Assembly (NCBI GenBank): GCA_020431545.1 | Contig: JAGQIB010000272.1 | Location: 1-7,072 of the forward strand | DNA: 7,072 nucleotides | Reading direction: 5' to 3' | Source of the DNA: Gemmatimonadota bacterium | Lineage (GTDB): Bacteria; ARS69 | Part shown: piece after piece, positions 1-5,389 of the stretch | How the letters are laid out: each line of letters starts with the position of its first letter | How positions within the stretch are numbered: position 1 is the stretch's first letter | Position numbers and translations under genes: made by a program | Notes under the pieces: model-generated | Database searches by the model: none | What the model saw: the letters and a program-made list of their open reading frames with translations, nothing else | Told to the model about the DNA's origin: nothing

Positions 1-29
1 GGGCCGCGACACCGCAGGTGTCGCGGCCC
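1..29 (-). terminator. 13-bp perfect hairpin, probable terminator of the PhoX-like gene
   Basis: Bases 1-13 (GGGCCGCGACACC) are the exact reverse complement of 17-29, with a 3-nt loop GCA; opening the top pair gives a more relaxed 5-nt loop. It lies about 60 nt past the minus-strand stop codon, where an intrinsic terminator or 3'-end-stabilising hairpin is expected. The window ends at the stem, so any minus-strand U-tract would be outside and cannot be checked. Reading the other way, no T-run follows on the plus strand. It could also serve a convergent gene to the left. Confidence 0.6.
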
Positions 30-60
30 CGGCTCGTTTCCGGCCCGCGGGACGTTTCGT

Positions 61-76
61 CGGGTCCCGGGGCCCG
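61..76 (-). other. small secondary hairpin in the 3' region of the PhoX-like gene
   Basis: CGGGTC (61-66) pairs with GGCCCG (71-76) around a CCGG loop, with one G-T wobble. It sits 12 nt after the minus-strand stop and before the larger hairpin at 1-29. It may simply reflect very high GC, or help fold the 3' end. Confidence 0.25.
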
Positions 77-88
77 GTCGCGAGCGAA

Positions 89-2011
89 CTACCGAACCAC
101 GACCACCTTCGCCTGCTCGCTCGCGTGGCCCGTGGAGATCCGGGCGAAGTACACGCCGGACGGGACGGTCCGCCCCGCGTCGTTCCGCCGATTCCAGGAG
201 ACCGTATTCGGGCCGGCGGGGAGCATGCCGTCGAGCAGGTTCGCGACTTCACGTCCGGCGACGTCGAAGATGCGCGCCGAAACGTTGCCGTCGTACGGAA
301 GCGCGAAGTGGATCTCGGTCGACCCGGCGCTCGCACTCCGCACCGAGAGGGCAAGGTCCCCGGAGACGTCGCGACGAGCCGCGCCGTCGGCCAGCTCGGT
401 CTCCGGGAACGGCTGACCGGAGGAGCTGATCAGGAACAGCTGCGCCCCCTCGACCAGATCGTCGGTATCGATCGCGCCCCCGCCGACGCTGTGGGCCTGC
501 ACGTCGGCGACGAGCACCGTCTGACCCGGGAGGTGCTTGAAGTAGCGTGTCACGTCGAGGACACCCGAGGTCTCCCAGTTGCCGATGTCACCGATCGCGC
601 CGTCCGACTGGCCGGCCGGGACCGCGGAGCGGTCGATCTCGCCGATCCGGCGGAGCTGACCGTCGATCGGGTTCACCTGCCAGAGGGACGCCTCCACCCC
701 GGACACTCCGCCGAACAGGGAGCTCGGCGTGGTGGATCGATCCTCCTGCGCGTAGATCAGCCCCGACTCGGCCCAGGTGAGGTTGTCCGGGCTCCGGAGA
801 CCCCAGTCGGGATCGGAGAACTGGCCGGCGCCCGCGTCGTCTCCGTCGTAGAGCACGGAGATCGACGCCGTCGCGGCGCCGCCCCGCGCAGGCACGACCC
901 AGTCGACGTCCACCACGTAGAGCGTCCCCCAGTTGTCCGCGGGGAAGGTGCTGCCGCGCCCCGTGGAAGCGAGAGCGACCTGCGTCCCGTCCGCCGGATT
1001 CGTGGCGACGTCTTCGGGGCGCGAGAATCGGAACGCACCGGCCGCCGCCGCCTGCGCCAGAAGGTTCGACTGATCGGCGTAGCCGAGCGCGTCCCAGCCC
1101 GGCATCCCGGCCATCGCCGGTTCGTAGTTCGTCACGGCCGCGAAGTGACCCTGCCGCGAGGTGCCGGTCCCGTGGAAGGACTGCGGATCCGCATCCCCGG
1201 CGTCCGAGACCCAGGCGAAGAGATCGCCGACCGCGAGGCCGTTGCGGTCCAGGAAGCTCCCGTTTCCGATCGCGTTCTTCTGGCCGACGTACAGCCACAG
1301 GTAGGAGCCGCTCGTGTCGTCGCCCACGAGAAGGGCGACCTGGTCGGGGGAGGGGGCGTCGATCATCGTGACGCTCTCCCACGCGGCGCGACCGAGCGCG
1401 GGGGCGCACCAGAGCTCGCCGTGGCGCGCGTCCAGCGCGAACTCCTGGCCGTTGGAGGTCTCCTCGCCGGTGAAGAAGATGTCGTCCACGAGACCGAACT
1501 GGCCCGCGCGGAAGAAGTTGGCGGCACAGAGCCGGTTCAGACCGGCGGTCAGCGGGTCGCCGCCGGCCTGACCTTCATGAAGCTGGGCCGCGGTCGTGAC
1601 GACGTTTCCCGCGCGATCGTAGATCGTGTCGTAGGCGGGGCCCGCGCCGCAGATGCGGCGCGTGATGCGATCGACGTCGAAGTAGCTGACGCGGGCCCCG
1701 GTGAGGACGAGTCCGTTCGCGAGCTCGTAGGTCTTGCCCGCGCTCTCGCCGAGTTCGTGATTCGCGAAGATCCGCAGTACGCGCCAGCTCATCGGGAGCG
1801 CGCCGAGACCATCGAGCACCCCGACGGGCTGGTAGCCGTCGATGGTCTCGCCCGCGGTGAACAGCGGGTCGCTCGACCAGCCGTTGCCGGTCGCAGGCGT
1901 GTCGCCACGCATCATCGCGGGCGACGTCGTGTCGAAGTCCGTCGCTCCGGCCAGGACCGGCGTCAACAGACCGGCAAGCAACATCACAGAACGAGTACGA
2001 AGATTCTGCAT
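89..2011 (-). CDS. secreted PhoX/DUF839-like protein with C-terminal FlgD-type Ig-like domain
   Basis: The protein has 640 aa. I chose the ATG at 2011 because GGAG lies 9 nt upstream and a Sec signal peptide follows at once (MQNLRTRSVMLLAGLLTPVLAGA, cleavage near A23). In-frame ATGs at 2020 and 2026 are alternatives; the ORF extends open to 2392, but that part overlaps the next gene. Residues ~25-530 resemble the PhoX/DUF839 beta-propeller group: NHEL (84-87), an acidic TGEET (181-185), FSRPEDV (329-335), SPDNL (407-411), AQED (421-424), ETSGVLDV (480-487) and ADVQAHS (502-508). Known PhoX proteins are Ca/Fe-dependent periplasmic phosphomonoesterases; activity here is inferred and the metal ligands are not verified. 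Residues ~563-640 form a FlgD-type Ig-like domain (IFDVAGREV, VSWNRRNDAGRTVPSGVYF, ending KVVVVR), typical of surface or secreted proteins in candidate phyla. The protein is probably exported and surface-associated. Alternatives are a phytase-like propeller or a non-enzymatic DUF839 protein. Confidence 0.75.
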   Translation of the reverse strand: MQNLRTRSVMLLAGLLTPVLAGATDFDTTSPAMMRGDTPATGNGWSSDPLFTAGETIDGYQPVGVLDGLGALPMSWRVLRIFANHELGESAGKTYELANGLVLTGARVSYFDVDRITRRICGAGPAYDTIYDRAGNVVTTAAQLHEGQAGGDPLTAGLNRLCAANFFRAGQFGLVDDIFFTGEETSNGQEFALDARHGELWCAPALGRAAWESVTMIDAPSPDQVALLVGDDTSGSYLWLYVGQKNAIGNGSFLDRNGLAVGDLFAWVSDAGDADPQSFHGTGTSRQGHFAAVTNYEPAMAGMPGWDALGYADQSNLLAQAAAAGAFRFSRPEDVATNPADGTQVALASTGRGSTFPADNWGTLYVVDVDWVVPARGGAATASISVLYDGDDAGAGQFSDPDWGLRSPDNLTWAESGLIYAQEDRSTTPSSLFGGVSGVEASLWQVNPIDGQLRRIGEIDRSAVPAGQSDGAIGDIGNWETSGVLDVTRYFKHLPGQTVLVADVQAHSVGGGAIDTDDLVEGAQLFLISSSGQPFPETELADGAARRDVSGDLALSVRSASAGSTEIHFALPYDGNVSARIFDVAGREVANLLDGMLPAGPNTVSWNRRNDAGRTVPSGVYFARISTGHASEQAKVVVVR

Positions 2012-2051
2012 CGACGTCATCTCCATCGGGTGAACGCTCAGGTGCGGAATG

Positions 2052-2084
2052 ATTGCGGACGAAGGGCGACTCCCGCTCCGCAAT
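2052..2084 (-). promoter_or_regulatory. 5'-leader hairpin upstream of the PhoX-like gene
   Basis: ATTGCGGA (2052-2059) and TCCGCAAT (2077-2084) are perfect 8-bp inverted repeats. Inside the 17-nt gap, GGG (2064-2066) can pair with CCC (2072-2074), giving a two-tier stem. The outer edge falls about 8 nt beyond the proposed minus-strand -10 box, so the mRNA would start almost exactly with this stem. It may protect the 5' end from decay, or be a palindromic operator overlapping the transcription start. The pairing is seen; the role is inferred. Confidence 0.45.
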
Positions 2085-2091
2085 GCGTGGC

Positions 2092-2100
2092 AAGCTAGCG
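2092..2100 (-). promoter_or_regulatory. candidate -10 promoter element for the PhoX-like gene
   Basis: On the minus strand this reads CGCTAGCTT, with TAGCTT as the candidate -10 hexamer. It shares GCTAG and the final T with the TGCTAGACT boxes before two other genes in the window. Transcription would start near 2085, leaving a leader of about 74 nt to the chosen ATG. No convincing -35 (TTGACA-like) is seen 16-18 nt upstream. Confidence 0.35.
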
Positions 2101-2224
2101 GCCGGGAGGTGGATTTCGGTGAGTCGCCGATGAACGTTTCGTGGCGGCACGTGGGAGCGATTCCGAACGTGAAGAACGGAGACGTCGGAGGAAAAGAACG
2201 GGGGAAGGCGCGTTCCGCCCCGGA

Positions 2225-2233
2225 TGCTAGACT
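2225..2233 (+). promoter_or_regulatory. extended -10 promoter TGCTAGACT, probably leaderless, for the TPR membrane protein gene
   Basis: The box is an extended -10 (TG, one base, then TAGACT at 2228-2233), and the GTG start follows after only 7 nt. Transcription normally begins about 6-8 nt after the -10, so the mRNA would begin at or next to the start codon. No -35 of normal spacing and no Shine-Dalgarno just before the GTG are seen. The same 9-mer precedes the next gene at 4034, which supports a real element. Confidence 0.6.
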
Positions 2234-2240
2234 CGCGATC

Positions 2241-4022
2241 GTGACGAAGAGACCCTCTCGAACGAATCCGAGTCGGGCACGACTCCTGGGCGCACTGGCG
2301 TCGCTGGTGACGCTGCTCGCCGCGGTGACCTTCGCGTCGGCGCTCGGTCGCGCGGACCTTTGGGGGTTCGCCCCCGGCCTCGGACTCTCCATCCGCTGGT
2401 CGATCGCGTTGCCGACCGTGGCGATCGCCGTCGCCTACCTGATCGTACGTGGCGTGGCCGGCGCGCTTCCCGGCGTCGTCCTCGCGCCCGCCCTCCTCGC
2501 TCTCGCGTGGCTCGTCCGCGATGCCCTGCACCTCGACGGCGACGGACGTCTGTGGCTCGGGTTCGCGAACGCCGGTCAGTTGCACTCCGTCAGCGCTCCC
2601 GTGATCGATCGCCTGACTCTCGCGCTCGTCGAGGGAGGCGGTCGAATCGGTCTCTCCGCCGAGACCTCGTTCGCACTCGCGTCTCTTCTCGCCGGCGGGA
2701 TCTACCTGGGACTCGTGACTCTCGTCCGCGGCGAGCTCGTCGAGAGGAGAGACGCGCGGGTCCTCGCGCTCGCGCTGCTGGGGCCACCGATCCTGCTGTT
2801 CTTCGGGTGGATCGAGATCTACGCCTGGGTCTGGGTGACGGGTCTCGCGTACCTGGTCCTCCTGCTCCGGGGAGACGGCAGCGGAGGAAGGAGAGCGCGA
2901 TCCGCAGGGTCGAGCGTCGAATGGGTCGGCGTGGCGCTCGGCGTTCTCCTTCCGCTCGTCCATCCCACACTGATCGTGCTGCTGCCGGCGGCGCTCGTCG
3001 CCTTTCCGGGTCGGCGCGGGTTGACCGTCGCCGCGGGACTCGCGATTCCGCTCGCGATCGCGGCGCGGGTGATCGTCTTCGGGGCGGGGGCCTGGAATCC
3101 GACCGCCCAGCCCGTCGACGTCGAGCATGTCGCCTACGCTCGGGGAAGCGCCCGTCACCTCGCGGATTCGGTGCAGGCGCTTCTCCTCTGCGTCCCTGCG
3201 GCCGTGATTCTGCCGTGGGTTGCGCCAAGGCTCGATCGCGTCGGGCGGATCCTCGCCGTCGCGACCGGCGGTGCGGTCGTCGGGTTCCTGTTCGTGACGC
3301 CCGAACTCGGCTACGCGAGAGACTGGGACCTCATGTCCCTTCCCGCATTGCCTCTGTCGCTGTGGACCGCCCGGGAGGTGGCCCGACTCTCCGGAGGCGC
3401 CGGACTCGGCCGCCGCGTGGCTGCCGCGGCCGTCGGCCTCACGCTCGCCTGCTCGTCCGTGTGGGTCGCGGCGCACCATGGCCCCGTTGCCTCGCTCGCC
3501 CGCGCGGAGCTCCTCGCCCGCGAAACGTCGGGCAACTCCGCGTTCGCGCGGAGTCACCTGCACGACGACCTTTCCCAGGTACTGGAGGAGCGCGGCCGAC
3601 TCGAGGAGGCGCGCGCGCAGGCGGGACGCGCGGCCGACCTCCTTCCGGAGTCCGCTCGCCTCCGTTACCGCGTCGGCCATCTGGCTTTCACGGCGCGGGA
3701 TCTCTCGAAGGCCGAGGCCGAGCTCGGTCGCGCCGTCGCGCTCGATCCCGGACTGTTCGACGCCCAGTACCTCCTCGGAATCGTACGCATGGAACTCGGG
3801 GCGTCGCTCGCGGCGATCATCCCCCTCGAGAACGCGGCCCGTCTGCATCCCGAGGACGCCCGCGTCCGCGCCAGCCTCGGGGCCGCTCTCGCCCGTTCCG
3901 GTCGCGTCGGCGACGCCCGCGCTCAGATGACGCTCATCGCTCGCGGTTCGCATCCCTCACGGGAAGCGGCACTCGACTATGTCGCGCGGGTGATCGCGGA
4001 GGTGGAGAACGGGCAGCCGTGA
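2241..4022 (+). CDS. polytopic membrane protein with four C-terminal TPR repeats (GT-C/TMTC-like layout)
   Basis: The protein has 593 aa from the GTG at 2241. The ORF is open further upstream to an ATG at 2049, but that stretch contains the promoter box and lacks membrane or domain character, whereas the GTG is followed by a basic N-terminus (TKRPSRTNPSRAR) and then the first membrane helix. About 11-12 hydrophobic segments span residues ~15-410. Landmarks are HLDGDGRLWL (97-106) in a polar loop, LFFGWIEIYAW (186-196) and ELGYARDWDLMSL (355-367), which resemble conserved spots in polytopic proteins related to GT-C glycosyltransferases. Residues 438-570 hold three complete 34-residue TPR units (438-471, 472-505, 506-539) and a partial fourth (540-570). 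The layout recalls eukaryotic TMTC and bacterial TPR-mannosyltransferase proteins. Enzymatic activity is unproven, because I cannot pinpoint the GT-C catalytic acidic residue; a scaffold or O-antigen-type role is possible. It is divergent from the PhoX-like gene and 26 nt before the flavin-reductase gene. Confidence 0.8.
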   Translation: MTKRPSRTNPSRARLLGALASLVTLLAAVTFASALGRADLWGFAPGLGLSIRWSIALPTVAIAVAYLIVRGVAGALPGVVLAPALLALAWLVRDALHLDGDGRLWLGFANAGQLHSVSAPVIDRLTLALVEGGGRIGLSAETSFALASLLAGGIYLGLVTLVRGELVERRDARVLALALLGPPILLFFGWIEIYAWVWVTGLAYLVLLLRGDGSGGRRARSAGSSVEWVGVALGVLLPLVHPTLIVLLPAALVAFPGRRGLTVAAGLAIPLAIAARVIVFGAGAWNPTAQPVDVEHVAYARGSARHLADSVQALLLCVPAAVILPWVAPRLDRVGRILAVATGGAVVGFLFVTPELGYARDWDLMSLPALPLSLWTAREVARLSGGAGLGRRVAAAAVGLTLACSSVWVAAHHGPVASLARAELLARETSGNSAFARSHLHDDLSQVLEERGRLEEARAQAGRAADLLPESARLRYRVGHLAFTARDLSKAEAELGRAVALDPGLFDAQYLLGIVRMELGASLAAIIPLENAARLHPEDARVRASLGAALARSGRVGDARAQMTLIARGSHPSREAALDYVARVIAEVENGQP

Positions 4023-4033
4023 CCCGCACGCGG

Positions 4034-4042
4034 TGCTAGACT
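4034..4042 (+). promoter_or_regulatory. extended -10 promoter TGCTAGACT, probably leaderless, for the flavin-reductase-like gene
   Basis: This is an exact copy of the box at 2225. TAGACT ends at 4042 and the ATG begins 6 nt later, so the predicted transcript has essentially no leader. It fits inside the 26-nt gap after the TPR gene's stop, so the downstream gene has its own promoter despite looking operonic. GTGACC at 4019-4024 is too close (12-nt spacer) to be a normal -35. Confidence 0.6.
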
Positions 4043-4048
4043 GTCGCC

Positions 4049-4702
4049 ATGGAACTCGACCCCGCGGCACTGGCCCAGCCCGATCGCTACAAGCTCCTCA
4101 TCGGGGGGATCCTCCCGCGTCCGATCGCGGTGGTCTCCACCATCTCGCCCGATGGCCGCTCGAACGTGGCGCCGTACTCGTTCTTCGCCGGCGTGGGCTC
4201 CGCCCCGATGACCGTCCTTTTCTGCCCGGCGAATGCTCCCGACGGCGGGGAGAAGGACTCGCTCCGCAACGCGAAGCCGCGGGACGAGGGAGGCACGGGT
4301 GAGTTCGTGATCAACGTCGCGACCGAGGCGATCGTGCGTCCCGTCGTCGCGACCTCGGAACCGCTCCCGTACGGAGAGAGCGAGTTCGAGCTGGCGAATC
4401 TCACGCCCGCGCCGTCGCATCGCGTCGCCCCGCCTCGCGTGGCGGAGTCGCCGATCGCGTTCGAGTGCGTCACGCGGCAGATCGTTCGCACGAATCCCGG
4501 GGTGCCGGCCGGAGGCAACGTGGTGCTGGGCGAGGTCGTGCACGTGTTCGTCCGCGACGATCTGATCGACGAACGTCATCGCATCGATCCCGCGGCGCTG
4601 CGCGCGGTGGGTCGCCTCGGCGGGCTCGCCTACTCCACCACCCGCGACCGCTTCGACCTGCCTCGCGGTCGCGCCGCGCTGGACGCCTCCCTGGATCTCT
4701 AG
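4049..4702 (+). CDS. flavin reductase-like, FMN-binding split-barrel domain protein
   Basis: The protein has 217 aa, a normal length for the flavin-reductase-like domain family (FMN-binding split barrel). Landmarks in order are LPRPIAVVST (22-31), a strand leading to SNVAPYSFF (38-46), VLFCP (56-60), KDSLRNA (69-75), the EFVINV strand (85-90), AFECVTRQIV (137-146), GEVVHVFV (161-168) and the C-terminal RLGGLAYSTTRDRFDLPR (189-206), which matches the family's RLGG-x-Y ending. Family members bind FMN and reduce flavin with NAD(P)H or act as flavin-dependent oxidoreductases; the substrate cannot be told from sequence. There is no signal peptide, so it is cytoplasmic, unlike all its neighbours. 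The start is set by the family N-terminus and the promoter 6 nt upstream; no Shine-Dalgarno is present, as expected for a leaderless message. A link to the TPR gene is doubtful. Confidence 0.88.
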   Translation: MELDPAALAQPDRYKLLIGGILPRPIAVVSTISPDGRSNVAPYSFFAGVGSAPMTVLFCPANAPDGGEKDSLRNAKPRDEGGTGEFVINVATEAIVRPVVATSEPLPYGESEFELANLTPAPSHRVAPPRVAESPIAFECVTRQIVRTNPGVPAGGNVVLGEVVHVFVRDDLIDERHRIDPAALRAVGRLGGLAYSTTRDRFDLPRGRAALDASLDL

Positions 4703-4786
4703 TCCGCGTCCTGTCCGGCGTCGCCCGGCGCTTCTCGACCGGCGAACCTCTCGCGGTCCTGTATCAGGCACGGCGTGAGCATGCCC

Positions 4787-4792
4787 TAACGT
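4787..4792 (+). promoter_or_regulatory. possible -10 element upstream of the lipoprotein gene
   Basis: TAACGT lies in the 166-nt gap after the flavin-reductase gene and in a TAACGTTA palindrome (4787-4794), the most AT-rich spot there. Transcription would start near 4799, giving a ~70-nt leader. No good -35 is visible. The rest of the gap shows no clear terminator for the upstream gene. Confidence 0.25.
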
Positions 4793-4852
4793 TACGACGA
4801 CCTGTCGCGGAATGAATCCGACTTCCGGGCGAGCGTCGTCGTGTCCGATCAA

Positions 4853-4860
4853 GGAAGGAG
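4853..4860 (+). promoter_or_regulatory. Shine-Dalgarno site fixing the GTG start of the lipoprotein
   Basis: GGAAGGAG ends 8 nt before the GTG at 4869. It decides the start: the longer frame open from the ATG at 4812 would put about 19 polar residues before the signal peptide, and the ATG at 4862 is in another frame. Confidence 0.7.
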
Positions 4861-4868
4861 CATGCCGA

Positions 4869-5315
4869 GTGAGAACCTGGAGAATCCTCGCGGTAGTGCC
4901 GCTGGCGGCGTTGTTCGCGGCCGGTTGCCTGCAATCGAACGAAGAACAGGACTACGGCAATCTGCTGACCGAGCCGGATCAGCTCGACGGTGCGATCGTT
5001 GCCATCCAGATCCAGCCGGTTCCGCGGAACGGCATCGGGCCGAGCGACGCGACGCAGGTCGGACGCGGCAACTGGGAGTGGGATCCGAACAATCCGGATC
5101 CCGAGCTCAACTTCCACGAGATCCGCAGTGCAAACGCCTCGTACAACTGGCACGGGCAGCATCAGTCCACCGGAAGCAAGGCGTCCACGTACACCGACGA
5201 CGTGAACGGCGGTCACCGGCACGAGCACATCAGCTCGGGACCCGATGCCTCGCTGTTCAAACCGTACGGATCCTCGCACATCACGGAAGGCGAGTACGCG
5301 TCGCTGTACCAGTGA
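4869..5315 (+). CDS. orphan lipoprotein with an HxHxH motif
   Basis: The protein has 148 aa from GTG. Residues 1-20 form a classic lipoprotein signal: a basic start (VRTWR), a hydrophobic core and the lipobox AAGC, with the lipidated cysteine at C20, the only cysteine. Leu follows that cysteine rather than an inner-membrane-retention Asp, so the outer membrane is likely if Proteobacterial Lol rules apply. The mature part (~128 aa) is polar and rich in Asn, Gly, Ser and Asp, with no membrane segment. It has seven histidines (83, 95, 98, 116, 118, 120, 137), including WHGQH (94-98) and HRHEH (116-120). I do not recognise the family. Metal binding is a guess from the histidines. A strong hairpin lies 25 nt after the stop, and an exported protein is encoded 74 nt downstream on the same strand. 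Coding is supported by the SD site, signal peptide and lipobox. Confidence 0.8.
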   Translation: MRTWRILAVVPLAALFAAGCLQSNEEQDYGNLLTEPDQLDGAIVAIQIQPVPRNGIGPSDATQVGRGNWEWDPNNPDPELNFHEIRSANASYNWHGQHQSTGSKASTYTDDVNGGHRHEHISSGPDASLFKPYGSSHITEGEYASLYQ

Positions 5316-5340
5316 CCTCGCCCGTCGAATCGTAGTCGCC

Positions 5341-5366
5341 GGGAGGGCGGCTCCGGTCGCCCTCCC
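5341..5366 (+). terminator. stable hairpin with a cUCCGg (UNCG-type) tetraloop after the lipoprotein gene
   Basis: GGGAGGGCGGC (5341-5351) pairs with GTCGCCCTCCC (5356-5366), 11 bp with one G-T pair, closing the tetraloop TCCG. In RNA this is C(UCCG)G, a member of the very stable UNCG class. It starts 25 nt after the lipoprotein stop. Only CCTTC follows rather than a true U-run, so it may be a weak intrinsic terminator, a 3'-end stabiliser or a processing element that lowers expression of the next gene. Confidence 0.6.
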
Positions 5367-5389
5367 CTTCGCTCGCCGAGGAGCTTCCC

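Noticed and set aside
125..2098. Long plus-strand open frame (657 codons) opposite the PhoX-like gene
   Set aside because: It is antisense to a gene with clear signal peptide and domains. Its translation is rich in Arg, Gly and Val with no domain, as expected from a GC-rich complementary strand.
2049..2240. N-terminal extension of the TPR membrane protein from the ATG at 2049
   Set aside because: The extra 64 residues are polar and contain the TGCTAGACT box; the GTG at 2241 leads directly into a basic N-terminus and the first membrane helix.
2012..2392. N-terminal extension of the PhoX-like gene upstream of 2011
   Set aside because: It would put over 120 residues before the signal peptide, cross the proposed promoter and hairpin, and overlap the start of the divergent gene.
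1575..3953. Minus-strand open frame (792 codons) across the divergent region and the TPR gene
   Set aside because: It covers parts of two well-supported genes and both promoters, and its translation is low-complexity Arg/Glu/Gly-rich. Few stop codons are expected by chance at this GC content.
2360..4039. Plus-strand Arg-rich frame inside the TPR gene
   Set aside because: It is an out-of-frame reading of the membrane protein gene; its extreme Arg/Pro content is typical of a GC-rich off-frame.
3977..4852. Minus-strand frame opposite the flavin-reductase gene
   Set aside because: It is a complementary shadow of a gene with a recognised domain and has no domain character itself.
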